This document shows, in pieces, positions 46,412-58,461 of a stretch of 64,000 nt of DNA (its first letter is position 1; every line of letters starts with the position of its first letter). Source of the DNA: Erigeron canadensis (taxonomy: Eukaryota > Streptophyta > Magnoliopsida > Asterales > Asteraceae). The stretch is from positions 38,980,645-39,044,644 of the forward strand of contig NC_057763.1 of assembly GCF_010389155.1 (NCBI RefSeq), written 5' to 3'. Below the pieces are notes generated by a model. It did not search any database and was not told where the DNA came from. It saw only the letters and a program-made list of their open reading frames with translations. Position numbers and translations under genes: made by a program.

Positions 46412-48858
46412 CCAGACGGGTTCAATTTTCGCTTCATAAAATGGTATTGGGCCAGGTTTGAACCATTGTTTACAACCATGTTCAATGAATTTTACCGATC
46501 TGGGTCCATAAGTATAGGCAGCGACTCCTCTTTCATCACGTTGATTCCTAAGGTTAAGGATCCGGATTCTTTGGACGAGTTTCGTCCTATCACGCTGGTA
46601 GGTGTTATCAACAAAACCATCTCGAAAGTTCTTGCTAACAGGTTAAGGAAGGTGCTGGGATCGGTAATCTCGATCAACCAAACAGCTTTCTTGGGTGACA
46701 TGTACATAATGGACGGGCCTTTAATTATAAATGAATTAATATCTGCTATAAAGAAAAGGAAGGACAAGGCGTTCCTATTCAAGCTGGATTTCGCAAAAGC
46801 CTATGACAATGTCAACTGGGAGTTTTTGAAGTCGATCATGGAACTTATAGGATTTCCAGTAAAGTGGTGTTTGTGGATTCAGGGGATTCTTTCTTCTGCA
46901 AGATCGTCTGTCTTGGTGAACGGCTCCCCTATAGGATTTCCAGTAAAGTGGTGTTTGTGGATTCAGGGGATTCTTTCTTCTGCAAGATCGTCTGTCTTGG
47001 TGAACGGCTCCCCTACCTTTGAATTTCAGTGCCATAAAGGCATGAGACAGGGGGACCCCATCTCACCTTTTCTTTTCCTAATCGTCATGGAGGCTTTATC
47101 GGTTATGATCAACCGAGCTTCTAGAACTGGAACTGTCAGGGGTATAAGGTTGGCTGAAACGGGCCCATCGATTTCCCATCTCTTATATGCGGATGATTGT
47201 GTTCTACTCGGAGATTGGTCGACAGTTAATGTTAAAAATATGGCTCGTATTTTACGTGTTTTTAACATATGTTCAGGATTGAGGATCCACTGGGGTAAAT
47301 CCAATTTATTTGGCGTCGGAGTTTCCAACGAAGAGATTAAGGCGATGGCGGAAGCAGTCAATTGTACACCAGGTGAGTTTCCATTCAAACACTTGGGACT
47401 ATGGGTAGGGGCTAACATGAATAAAATTTCAAGCTGGAATTTCCTTTTTGACATCTTTGAAGCGAGGCTGTCTAGATGGAAAGCCTCGTGTCTTTCTATT
47501 GGGGGCAGGGTCACCTTGATTAAGTCGGTCTTAGAAAGCCTTCCTACATACTACTTTTCTTTATATAAAGTTCCGACATGGGTTATCAACGGACTTGAGA
47601 AGATTATTAGACGATTCTTATGGGGAGGGTCAGAAGGAAACAATAAAATTCATTGGGTGACATGGGATAGAGTAACGTCTCCGGTTAAATCCGGAGGGTT
47701 GGGTCTGTCAAGATTAAAAGACTCAAACTTAGCTCTTTTGACTAAGTGGCTGTGGAGATTTAAGAATGAGACTTCAAGTCTATGGAAGGAAGTAATCATG
47801 GCTATCCATGATAAAAAGAAAAGCTCGGGGTTCCTTCCTGTTGATAAGCAGTCCTCTGGTATTTGGAAGTCTATTGTGAAGGCTATCGATTCTATCAAAG
47901 TTAATGACAGAGGTATCTACCAGGTGCTGAAAGGTGTATGTGGTAATGGACTAGACATACGGTTTTGGCTCGATATTTGGGTTGACGAAGTGGCTCTGAA
48001 AGATAAGTTCCCCAGACTCTTTAGTCTCGAGATAGATAAAAAGTGCAAGGTTCGAGATCGTATTGGCTGCTCAGTGGACAGTAACTATATGTGGAACTGG
48101 TCTCATGCACCGGTTTCTAATGAGGAAATTGAGGAATGGAATGATATGTGTGCTACATTAGACGGGATAAATATATCGAACATGGCTGATAGATGGTGTT
48201 GGAGAGGCGGCTCCAACAATGAATTTACAGTTAAAGGAGTCAAAGAGTTCATTGGAAGTGCATACGATACGAGCAACAGATATGTTTTAGTGTGGGCACC
48301 CTGGATCCCGAAGAAGGTGAATATCTTCATGTGGCGTCTAACTATGGACATGATTCCTACGGCTGAGGCTCTCCAGATTCAAAATTGCTTTGTGGATAAC
48401 AGTGATTGTGTACTCTGTGAAGATGGGCTCGAGACTTCAGAGCACTTATTCTGTTCATGTAGTGTGGCATCGGTAGTATGGTACAAGATCAGTTTATGGT
48501 GTAAAGCACAACCATTCTTTATGTTTTCCATTAAGGATTTGGTAGAAATCCATGACTTTGTGGGTTTGGGCAAAAAGGAAAGGAAGGCGCTCAAAGGAAT
48601 CGTGATGATAGCATGTTGGTGCATTTGGATAGCTAGAAATGGAAAGAGATTCACCAATAAGGGCATTTGTGTGGAATCCATTTTCCATGACATTAGATCG
48701 TTGGGGTATCTTTGGTATAGAAATCGCAAAAGGAATGTAGCCATTAGTTGGCAAGAGTGGTGTCATTTCAAGCTGATGTAATGGCTGTATATGTATACTT
48801 GTTTAGGCCTCAACGTTTTATCGAGGTATTGTGAATAGTAGTAATAAAAGTTACCTTT
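46412..48858 (+). mobile_element. 5'-truncated LINE (non-LTR retrotransposon) with reverse transcriptase
   Basis: The open frame starts at PDGFNFRFIK (46412), inside what is normally the APGPDG motif of a LINE reverse transcriptase, so the endonuclease half is absent. It runs uninterrupted to a TAA at 48779-48781. Visible RT landmarks are FRPITLVGVINK, a FKLDFAKAYD metal-binding segment, GMRQGDPISPFLF and the catalytic YADD. The C-terminal part is the zf-RVT region with a CVLC...H-F-C-C cluster. A short 3' tail ends in an A run (48850-48858). An 84-bp segment in the RT palm region is duplicated exactly in tandem. 5' truncation is the usual result of target-primed reverse transcription. Confidence 0.92.
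46847..47014 (+). repeat. 84-bp in-frame tandem duplication in the LINE RT
   Basis: The segment encoding GFPVKWCLWIQGILSSARSS and the following VLVNGSP appears twice, offset by exactly 84 bp (about 46847-46930 and 46931-47014), with no differences that I could see. It adds 28 residues just before the RQGDP motif without breaking the frame. Confidence 0.95.
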
Positions 48859-49145
48859 TAAAAAAAAATGAAATTTATATGTTTACAAATTATTATTAGA
48901 GTTACACATCATCAATTTTATATTTGATGAGTTTGTTGATGAATCATTTTGAATACTAATAAGTCAAAACACACTTTAACTTAATACATACTAACATAAC
49001 ATAAAAAATGTTGTTTACAATATATTAAATTAAATCACACAATGACACAAGTAGAATATATATCTATAATAATAATAATGTTATATATGAGAAAGATAAT
49101 AGTTGCATCAACATACACGATTAACTAATATATATATATATATAC
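48859..49145. other. AT-rich intergenic DNA
   Basis: No gene seen. Ends in a TA microsatellite at about 49130-49143. Confidence 0.35.
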
Positions 49146-50030
49146 TAGGTTTTTGACCCGCGCGATGCGCGAACTGTATAAAAAACTATATAATACACTT
49201 TATATATGAAGAAACGATAGCGAACATATTTCATTAGAATTACGTGATGTGAACTATATAAATAGTTTAGTAACATATAAATATATGGTTGAACAGAAAT
49301 GGATTTAACCAAAAGTTTGACAAAATATGAACTTAAAGAGATAGAATGACTTAAGCTATTAAGCTATACTTTAAATTATCATTAAGAATTTAGTAATATG
49401 TTTTTCTTCTAGTAATTATAGTAATTTGCCTTTTGTTGTCACTAAATGATCTACATCTAGAACATGTATCATGTAGTCGTCTTGTTACAACAGAACTCAA
49501 AGACATACAATTTGATCCTTAATGTAGAGTGACAATTCCACTACATTTCTCTACAAAAAAGTTAAAAGTCACATGAAAAATTACAATTGGCTGGATATAT
49601 AATTCAAAGAGGATAATTTGACTATGCCTTATGTGTTGAATGTTCTTCTTAACATCCAAAAAGTAAAACAGTTATATTCATTTGAAGGTGTTGCTGCGAT
49701 TTTTATAAATGGATTATCAACACCATGGTGGTTTTAATTTTTGTTTAATCTAATTGACTAATCCAGAAAAGGTAGAATGTGCCGTCCCAAAAGAGAAAGA
49801 AAAAGAAAATTAGATTTCTACAATATATTTATTTATTAATTAATATATATAAGTTCATTTTTTTTCTAAATATATAGTTTATTTTTGAAAAAATTATGGA
49901 GTTGATACATAGGATAAAATCCTATGTGGCATTTTTTCAATATAATTTTAGATTGTAAGAGGGCTTTAAAAAGCTTGGTTAACCACTTTTTTATAAGAGT
50001 TATATATATATATATATACTTTATCTATAC
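49146..50030 (-). mobile_element. Probable Helitron, minus strand
   Basis: On the minus strand the 3' end is a strong hairpin (CGCGCATCGCGCG, within 49158-49175) followed by GGTCAAAAACCTAG at the left border, before a T. The 5' part (plus-strand region 49880-49990) carries the same TGCCACATAGGATTTTATCC block as the Helitrons at 38707 and 59433. The 5' terminus near 50030 is blurred by TA-rich sequence. Confidence 0.55.
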
Positions 50031-50058
50031 TATACTATCTAATATCTAATACTTCTAA

Positions 50059-50900
50059 TACTATATTATAAAGGAGATCCCTTTTTTGAAATTCTCAAAA
50101 ATGAACTGAAGTACCTATATTGTCCCTCTTTTTTATTCACTAATTTAAACATCTCTACCAAATATACCTATAATACTCTTAAATCTCAACTATTAATTTT
50201 TCTCTCTCTTCTCAAATCTCAATCACTCATTTTTTCTCTCTCATCCATAAATCATTTTATTCCTCTAATTTATTCAAGATCTTTTATCTCAAAAACCGTA
50301 TATCGATAAACTATAAAAATTGTATGGGTGTTCTTAAAATTTCGTGCTCTTTCATTAGAGATGTCATTCGATATACATTCGACGAATTTTCAAATTCGAG
50401 GGCGTACGGCTAAGACATTTGGCTATCACACTCTATGCCTTATCACCTCCTATTACCTACCACCCCACCATCTCACCACTGCAACGCACGAACACTATCT
50501 CTCGTATTATAAAGTAGATTCCCTCTGTCTAACATTTTAAGTTTCAACATTTACTTCTTCAAAATGTCCCTTCTATCAATTATATATTATCAAACACATT
50601 TTCTCTCTCCTCATATCTCAACCAATCATCTTTTTTTCTCTCTCCTGCATAAATTATTTATTCCTCCAATTCCTTCAAAATCTTTTATCTCACAAACCGT
50701 ACATCGATAAATTATAAAAATTATAGGGGTGTTCTTAAAATTTAATGCTCTTTCATTAGAGATATCATTCGATATACTTTCGATGAATTTTTAAATCCAA
50801 TAACGGAACCCGTATGGTTAAGGCTTTTGGCTATCACACTTTATGACCTATCACCCCACCGTCTCATCGTCGTGACGCGCGAGTACTTACACTCGTAACA
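50059..50900 (+). repeat. Two tandem Helitron-derived units
   Basis: Unit 1 (about 50059-50502) and unit 2 (about 50503-50900) share ordered blocks: (A)CTATATTATAAAG-type start, TCTCTCTC tract, ATCGATAAAYTATAAAAATT, GGGTGTTCTTAAAATTT, GCTCTTTCATTAGAGAT, GGCTATCACACT and an AACGCACGAAC/GACGCGCGAG end. The ends are decayed and lack a clean CTAG terminus. An inverted relative is at 3535-4020. Confidence 0.6.
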
Positions 50901-51199
50901 TATAAAATAAAATGTTAATGCTTCAAATGTCGTCACACAATTTATACTTTTTATATGTTGATTTAGAACAAATTGAAAAGAAAACTGTTATTATTCTTGT
51001 AATTTTATAATAACAATAAATTAGCTTGCCGATAAAATATTTATTGGGTGAAATTTTTTTAACAAAAACACAATGAATAAAATAAAAAAATAATAATAAA
51101 AAAAAATGGAAAGGAAAAAAGAAAAAGTTTGTCCATTTTGTCACTTAAATTATATCTTAAACCCTGGTGAATTGGGTCTCCCCCTTCCCACATAGTCCC

Positions 51200-53089
51200 C
51201 TATAAATTGCTCCAAAACCCTCCCTTCTCATTTTCAGCACAACACCGACCAACCCTTCTTCACATACATACTTGTCCTTTGCTGACCATTTTACTTTCTC
51301 GATTCTTTGAAACAATTCTTCTTGGTTTTTAACTTAATTCATGTTTTAAACTTTTATTACACATCAAAACAACAAGATTAAAGCTAATAGTTTGGTGGGT
51401 ATGTTGCTTCCTTCTTTTCTTAAATTTCTTAGATTTTTATATTTTTTATTTTCCTATTGTTAGTTTTTAATGGGAATCTTGGGCTTTCTTAAATTGATTT
51501 TATAAGCCAGTATGATTATAGTTTTATGTTATTTTATGTTAATGTCAATGACAACATTGTTACCCCTACTTTCGGATGGAGAGAGTTTTATGTTCTTAAG
51601 TGTTTGTTGAAATTACTGAAAGAATGAAACTTTTTTTTCTTTCTTTATTTTATCTTAATGTGATTAATTTGTGTGTTTTTCAATTGTGTTTCAGGGTTTT
51701 TTTCAATTGGGATTATCTTATAAAAAGCTGATTAAAGGTAATTCTGTTATTTTAGTGAATATTTTCTGTCATTTTGTGAAGTAATGTGTATTATGTGAAT
51801 GTATACATGTTTTTGCTTTGATCATAAGATGATGTCATGACTGTTTCAGTTGTTTTTATTTTGAGGCTAATTGACTAATGATAAAAGTTACTTATTCAAT
51901 AGTTTAGTTGGGAAACATACTACTTTTTGGTCTCGGGTCCATTTCAAGTTGGCTCCGTTTACAATTCTCGGCTAATTTTTTTTCCCCTTTCTTTCAAATG
52001 ATGGTGATGAAATGTCTATCGTAATATGATGTTGATGTGGCCTTATCTTCTTGAAAAATTTACAATGTATGGACACAAATGTAAATTGTGTCATTTTATG
52101 GCGTCTTGAGTGATTTATATTGAACCTCGTTTCTCATACTTGTTAACTAGGCACGTGCCGAATCAGCAATATACGAGTACATTGAAACATAGCATATCTT
52201 AAAGTGTGATATAAGTTTAATCACAGTCATCTCAAAAGAAAGTTGCCCATAATTTGTAATGAGACCCAACCTTTAGTGGACCCTTGGGTAAAAAGTTAGT
52301 ACGTTCATCCAATCGGGTCAATTGAGAAGTAGGTTGTTATTTTAGGCAAATAACCTTCCATTTTGTTTTTCCAATAGAAAGTTTACATTTTAGAATCGAT
52401 TTATGACCGTTAACGGGTGGCTGAGTTGGTGAAGAGTGGGAAATAATGAACTTCAGTCTCCAACAGAGTTGCCCTGGGTTCGATTTCCACTAGTTTCAGT
52501 TTCTGGTGACATGCTCTTAAAGAAAAAGTTGGTTGCCAAGGATACAGACATACTTTTCGGATTGTCCTGTAGAGGCCATCAAGCTATATTTCGTCCAGTA
52601 AGATTATTAAACGATGGTTTTGACTTTTGAGTCATCAATAACTTTTACAATCATTATATTCAAAGCTAATGATTTTGTATATACATTTTACATCTATTAA
52701 TTGATGCTGTGATTTTTAAAACCATACATTGTTCTATGAAAACACCTTGTAATTAACTCAAAGAGACCCAACACCATCTTTTAATGAACTTATTGGACAA
52801 AAATAGTTTACTTGCAATAAACCTTGGAAAATAGATGTATGAATAATGCTTAGTGAGTGTATGTATATCTTGTATAGGGCCCCTGCATTGTGTTTGCTCT
52901 TTTACTTCAGTTAGTTTGTTATTTACTTCTCCTTAATTTCGTATTTTATTGGGGCTTATAGAGGTGTATGGGATTATGGGAAGGAAAATCTTTTTATATG
53001 TGATAAAATGGAACTTGTAATGTGAATTTTCATCATCTATAACAAGAATATGTTGATGTGCAGAATCCCATAAAAAAACTATCGAGAGA
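51200..53089 (+). promoter_or_regulatory. Promoter and two-intron 5' leader of the RING-finger gene
   Basis: A TATA box (CTATAAATT at about 51200-51208) precedes a likely leader exon 1 starting around 51230 and ending at 51398 (donor GTATGT). A small leader exon fits 51695-51737 (after TTTCAG, before GTAATT). The last leader segment begins at 53064 after a CAG acceptor, 26 nt before the ATG. Such leader introns often boost expression in plants. Confidence 0.5.
52405..52640 (+). mobile_element. SINE-like element in the leader intron
   Basis: GGGTGGCTGAGTTGGTGAAG (A-box-like, about 52416-52435) and CTGGGTTCGATTTCC (B-box-like, about 52473-52487) have tRNA-like spacing. The right border is uncertain. 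Confidence 0.5.
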
Positions 53090-55146
53090 ATGAAGGCTAG
53101 TCTCGATATGCCAAAGGGGGATATGGAAGCACAGGCTTGTCATTCTGGTTGGGACAGTAAAACTGTAACCGAACTTGCAGAACTTCTATCAGATGTTTTA
53201 CATACATGTTTTAATAATGCTATAAAACGGATAGTTGAAAGTGGGTACAGCAAGGAGGTTGCAGAGACCATGGTTTTAAGATGTGGTCCTTTTTATGGCA
53301 TCAAGGACATGGTGTCATCTATAGTGGATCGGTGTTTGGACTGTTTAAAAAACACAGAATGTCACGATCCTACATTCTATATGTTTGATGATATAGATAG
53401 AATGGTGGAGTATATGATGTTAGAGATGGTGACTATACTTTTAGAAATTAAACCATCTTTGTCCGTCCACGAAGCAATGTGGACTTTGTTGATATGTGAT
53501 TTAAATGTAATTGATGCAACTGATGCAGACTTAGACCTTCAGAAATTTTCGGTTGGAGGTCTTAAAGCCGTTCAAGAAGAGGGCACGTCTGCAAAAATCG
53601 AGCCTGAAGCCCCATCTGAATCTGAATTTCGAGACCAAGAGACCATAGCCTCGAGCGTTGGCCATCTAGCCTCCAGTTCTGGCAAAATAAATAAAGACAA
53701 CTGTCAATGCTGTAAAAATTGCCCGCCAGGGCACAAAAGAGACGGCAGTCGACGGAAGCTGTTACAATTTGAAAAGCCTTACAAGGGACAGAGGTCAAAA
53801 AAAGCCCTAAAGGCAGAACTTGCTAGCTGGCGTGTTTTGACTACACGAAAACGTTCGACGTCTGGGCCGTCTTCTGTAAATATGATTGACTCATCTTTAC
53901 CCTTGAAGGAAACCACTGAGACACCAAAGGTGACGCCGAAGTCTGAAACGGTCCCTCCGAATCATAAAACGGCTGAGTACTATTTGGCAGGAATCCCATA
54001 TGATGAATTGAAGGGTGAGCACGTGCCACAAGATGACAAGGATAAAATGATACTGGCGGCAGTTGGTCAACTTCGATCGTTACAGAAAGATCTTAAAAGC
54101 TGGGACGATTGGGCGAATTTGAAGGTTATGCAGGTAGCCAAGAGGCTTAGCCAAGATCGACCCGAGCTTAATAAGTTGAAGTTTGAAAAGCAGGAAGCCG
54201 AAAGGTTAAAGAAAGATAAGCAGGCTATGGAAGAGAATACAATCAAGAAGTTAGCAGAAGTAACAGCTTCTTTGAATGCCACTAATTATAATACTGAGAT
54301 GGCTAGTGCAGCTATTGTTAGGCTAGAGTCCGAAAAAGCAGTCCTTAAAGAGGAAAAGGAAAAAGCTGAAAACCGAAGCTCAAATGAAACTAAAAATTTG
54401 GAAGAAGCTCTGCGCAAAGAAAAGGAAGCTCTGAAGAAGTCTGAATCTTATGGAGCTGAAAATAACTTATTCGAGGAAGAACTCAAATCACTGAAACGGA
54501 AAGCGGGTCCAATGCAAGGGGACCTAGAAAAGGCCAAACGCCTTTTTAAAGATACAGAGGTATTTTTGTTTTTGTTTGATTAACAAGAGTGCTCACATTT
54601 TGATTAAAATAAAATTAAGATGTTTAAAAATTGCAATTAAACTCAATATTTCAGACTCGATTGGCAAACGAGCAAAGGGAGACTGCCAAATTTCTTCACC
54701 AAGCTGTATCTATAAGGAATGAAAGGAAACATCTTGACTCATTGGCCAAAGCAAAGAGAAAGATGGATGCACAAAAGGCAGAGAAAGACATAAAGAAATT
54801 TGAAAGTGACCTAAAGATGATTCAGTATGAGATTGCGGAATTTAAGTTGGAGGCGGAGACACAGAAAATTGCAGCAATGCGTAAGGGCATGAGCTGGCAG
54901 CCTTCTGAAGGGACTTCACTGCCAGAAGTTTCTACTGAGTCCACATATGCGAAAACGAGCCTACAGAAGGATCGCGAGTGTGTGATGTGTTTGACACATG
55001 AGATGACCATTGTGTTTGTTCCGTGTGGGCATCAGGTTCTCTGTGCTGAATGCAATGTGATCCATGAGAAGAAGGGCATGTTGGAGTGCCCGTCTTGCAG
55101 GACCCCTATTCAAAAGAGGATTGCTTCTCGTTTTGCCAAATGCTAA
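53090..55146 (+). CDS. RF298/RF4/MIP1-like RING-type E3 ubiquitin ligase, 2 coding exons
   Basis: Plant RING E3 ligase of the RF298/RF4/MND1-interacting-protein family. Coding exons are 53090-54559 and 54655-55146 (GT-AG intron, phase 0), 653 residues. The family ranges from about 700 to over 800, so this copy is on the short side. The N-terminal PIR2-like helical domain spans about residues 20-155 (ELAELLSDVLHTCFNNAIKR, YGIKDMVSSIVD, MWTLLICDLNV). A low-complexity linker contains CQCCKNC. Long coiled coils rich in Lys/Glu cover about 325-580. The C-terminal C3HC4 RING reads CVMCLTHEM, FVPCGHQVLCAEC, LECPSCRTPI. The RING would bind a ubiquitin-charged E2; substrates are unknown. The ATG follows a leader with two introns. 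A decayed duplicate of exon 2 lies about 2 kb downstream. Confidence 0.9.
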
Positions 55147-56297
55147 TGAGCGCCTGGGGCAAAACAGCTAATTTTTGGTTGTTTCTTTCTTAAAGTTGAT
55201 GTTGTTGCATTTGGGGAGTAACTAGTATATCCGGGTAGCCCATTTACTTACTGGGTTAAATGCATTTTTAGTGTTTCGGGTTAAAGAAATAGATAGAAGA
55301 TTGATACTGGGGTATAGCAGTGGCCAACTTAGGGGCTCTTGAGATAGCAAACTAGAAAATGTAAATTCAGCTTTTTGATCATCTGGTAGAAGTTAATATA
55401 TTGGCCCCAATAATTTGCTTATGTTTTGTCTCATTTTTTTTTTCCATGAAGAATAGTGTATGTGGTATACGTTTGTAGGAATCGTAATGGTTCACACAAC
55501 CACACCAAAAGGGTTGCAAACCAAATCACACTTGTGGCAATCACACAGAAGACTGGATCTCACAATACCTCACACAATACTCTGTTATACCACATAATAT
55601 CTCAAAAAAAAAAAAAAATCAACCATGCACACAAACCCAACGTGGATGTATCCACGATGACACCACCACTCAGCAACCTTGTTGTGGCCGTAGTGGTCCA
55701 CATCAGTGGCTGGAGTGGTGTGAGCCTGTGAGGAACACAAACCAACCACTTTGGCCATTATAATCACTGATCCTTGTAGGAAGCCAGAACTGGCTAACTA
55801 TATATGTACTTGGTTTGTATGGTTTGATGAAACATGTTCATGTATAGGTGAAAGCTCTGGCATAAGCGATAATTATAAATTTAAAGGTTTCTATGAGCTC
55901 TATTCACTTGCAAGCCTCCATACGCAAACACTCCACGATTTGGCACAAAGTCGGTTTCAATTCAAAAGCAATTTTCTGTGTTTTTGGTGTGTTTCAGACT
56001 CTTGATTATGTGCCCGGTCTTCCACCTTACTTTTAGTAGGTCCACGAGTTCTTTGGCGGTTGGCATCATGGGAATACACAAGTTGTGAACCTTATAGCAC
56101 CTGCCTTGTGAACATTGAGAACAAAACAGATGGGCTCTGCAAGCTCCCATGCTCAACTGCACTAACAGGCACTCACATCCCCATATTTCTGAAACAAGCA
56201 AGTTAAGATCAAATTTGTCCTCATTTTCTTTCTCCAAATTTTATATAAACAACATCACATAGTTTAATAAAGTATATATCTTGGTATATATCTTTAG
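55147..56297. other. 3' flank of the RING gene and intergenic DNA
   Basis: The 3' UTR probably ends within about 300 bp of the stop. Beyond it, a 91-codon minus-strand frame at 55962-56237 is Cys-rich but matches no domain I recognise. An A run is at 55605-55618. Confidence 0.35.
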
Positions 56298-56308
56298 TAA
56301 CATTATCA

Positions 56309-56474
56309 GAGGTCATGGGTTCGATCTTCATCCCATGCAAAGGTTGGAGGGCCTTTTCTACCATTTAGATAGAAACTGGAGGCAGCCTCTCTACTTAGGT
56401 AGAGGTAAGGTCTGCCTACATCTTAACCTCCCCCATACACCGTCGAGGTATTGGGGCTTACTTACTTTTTTTTT
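56309..56474 (+). mobile_element. 5'-truncated SINE with 11-bp target duplication
   Basis: Flanked by identical TAACATTATCA at 56298-56308 and 56475-56485. It begins at GAGGTCATGGGTTCGATC, so the B box (GGGTTCGATC) is kept and the A box is lost. The body has GAGGCAGCCTCTCTAC and GGTAAGGTCTGCCTACAT, text typical of the plant Au SINE group, and ends in a T run. Confidence 0.8.
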
Positions 56475-56771
56475 TAACATTATCAAACAAAATTTTTGTG
56501 GGTTTTTCAAGAAAGATGATTTTACATAAACCCACTAAAGATGGAAGATTGCAGCCCCCTTCCCGGGAATAAGCCGTCTCCGGTACGTGGAACCAGACAT
56601 CATGACGGTTGACGGTAGTGGTAGCAAGTGGTGGCGAATGTCTGAATGTAGAAAACAAGGCTTTCCAACATAAAAGCTAGATATGACGTCCAAATGAATA
56701 AGTGGCTTATTATCATTTTGGCCTAATGAGTTCTAAACAAACATCACTGATTATATATACTTTACGGTTAC

Positions 56772-56987
56772 GGGGTGTTTGGCTTAGGTTATTTTGGTTT
56801 ATTTGCATTTAGCTTATCTTTGATAAGCCTCGTTTTCATGGCGTATACACTTTTGGACTTATAAGCTCATAATGACTTGTAATTGCTAAATAAGCTTACA
56901 AGTCCAACAATAAGCCACAAAAAATGGGCCTTATCTCCAACTCAAATAAGCAAATAAGTTTGAAAAATAAGCTAAGCCAAACACCTC
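56772..56987. mobile_element. MITE with GGGGTGTTTGGCTTAG termini
   Basis: The left end GGGGTGTTTGGCTTAG and the reverse complement of the right end GAGGTGTTTGGCTTAG agree at 15 of 16 positions. TTA occurs near both borders, consistent with a PIF/Harbinger-type MITE, though the duplication is not exact. Internal complementary blocks (GACTTATAAGC, GCTTACAAGTC) would extend the fold. Confidence 0.75.
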
Positions 56988-57121
56988 TTAATTTTGCAGG
57001 TGAGTTGTATATTAAACTATGCATAAATTGTTTGTACAATGTGTTTTAACTTTTAACATATGTATTGTATGGTAAATTAATAACATGTTGTTTACCTAAT
57101 GCATGAACTGAAAATTTTCAG

Positions 57122-57300
57122 ACTAGATTAGCAAGTAAATGAGGAACGTGAAGTAACAAGATTTGTTGAACAAACTAAGTTTGTAAGAAATGAAAAAAAT
57201 AAATAAAATAAAATAAAAAATCTTGGAGGTGTTGGGTAATGAAACGATGAGATAACTAGCAAAAGGCGGAAGAAATGCGATAGTGAATTAAAGTGGATTG
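57122..57300 (+). pseudogene. Decayed duplicate of the RING gene's last exon
   Basis: After TTTTCAG the sequence ACTAGATTAGCAAG aligns with the start of RING-gene exon 2 (ACTCGATTGGCAAA). A shifted frame then reads EEREVTRFVEQTKFVRNEKN against NEQRETAKFLHQAVSIRNER of the intact gene. A later block (GCAAAAGGCGGAAGAAATGCG...GTGAATTAAAGTGGATT) matches the KAEKDIKK...SDLKMI coding region with a deletion. A stop, a frameshift and the missing RING end mark it as a relic of tandem duplication. Confidence 0.65.
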
Positions 57301-58141
57301 TGAAAACCTGGTCCATTGGTCTATTTTTTCTATCACCCGAATTTGGGAATTTTGACTTCATAGGTGAAAGCTTGGTTGGCTAATCATTTTCAAATAGGCT
57401 TATTGTGAATGGAATTTCAAATAGGCTTATTTTTTCTATCTCCCGATATTTTAAACTTCGTTCATTGATTATCAATCGTATCATATGTTTTATCGGTTCA
57501 TAATTGTAGGAATAGTGAAACCGAATGTTATTCTTGACTTTGAAAAGTCAAATTTGTCTTTTCAACTGATAAGGGGCCATACTACTAAACGCCTAGAATT
57601 GAGTTTATTATGAAAACAAAATACACCTACCTACTGATTGTGATTAATCAAACTTGAGTTATTTTTTTAGAGTCAAATTGGTAAAAATGAAGAATATTTA
57701 TGACCGTAATACACCGTTTATATGTTTTATGAAAAGATGATGTCCAAGTAATTTAATTAGTTTAAGATTGGGTCACGTGCAGGGGAATGAGGGGATGCAT
57801 TCTCTTATGAAATTTTACCTTCTAAAAGTTTTGTATCACACATGAACAAGTCGTGCATATATATTTAATTTTTCTCACATAGGGATACAAAAGATTAAAG
57901 ATTATTAAACCTCTTACCAACCTATTTGCCACCTATACTTACAAAGCCGAATTTTAAATCTATCGGGGAACGAGTTACTTTAATTAATAAATCTAACTTT
58001 GATTCAAGATTATGAAATTCCTAGACATGTGGCGGAGTTATCTTTGATATGATAATTAAAAATATACATACCATCGTGTGAAACAATGATTGGACAACAT
58101 AAATGTATAAAAATTCAATTCAATGACTCATTTAGTTTTTT
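57301..58141. other. AT-rich intergenic DNA, no gene seen
   Basis: AAATAGGCTTATT recurs near 57390-57430. Nothing else supported. Confidence 0.35.
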
Positions 58142-58149
58142 ACTATACG

Positions 58150-58461
58150 GAGAGGTGGCTCGACAGTACAATGAGACTAGGCGACCGCTTTAGGCCCCCA
58201 AAATTCTAAAGGCCTCAATTTTTTATATATTAGACTTAATGTTTGAATTTTGGACTAAATACCATTACATAATTTACATTACAGTGACACCTATTTGGTT
58301 TTTGCATCAACAAATACATCTTTTTTTATTACTAGTAAAGTAACAAAAATCTAGCTACTTTTTTTTTCCCATTTTTCTTTAAAATTTAATCTATATGGTA
58401 GTGAACTAGGCCCCCAAGATTAATCTCGTTTAAGGCCTCCGAAAACCTTAAGCCGCCACTG
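58150..58461. mobile_element. hAT MITE with perfect 8-bp target duplication
   Basis: Identical ACTATACG flanks the element at 58142-58149 and 58462-58469. The left end GAGAGGTGGCTCGA and the reverse complement of the right end CAGTGGCGGCTTAA form an imperfect inverted repeat. Sub-terminal AGGCCCCC motifs occur on both sides. 312 bp, non-coding. Confidence 0.88.

Noticed and set aside
46231..46461. 76-codon frame just before the LINE
   Set aside because: It crosses from the hAT-like element into the LINE in the wrong phase; the LINE frame is different.
52416..52487. Possible functional tRNA-Leu gene
   Set aside because: A- and B-box-like motifs are present but no acceptor stem or anticodon arm can be formed; a SINE fits better.
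55962..56237. Cys-rich 91-codon minus-strand frame
   Set aside because: It looked like a possible zinc-binding fragment, but the Cys spacing fits no family I know and there is no gene context.
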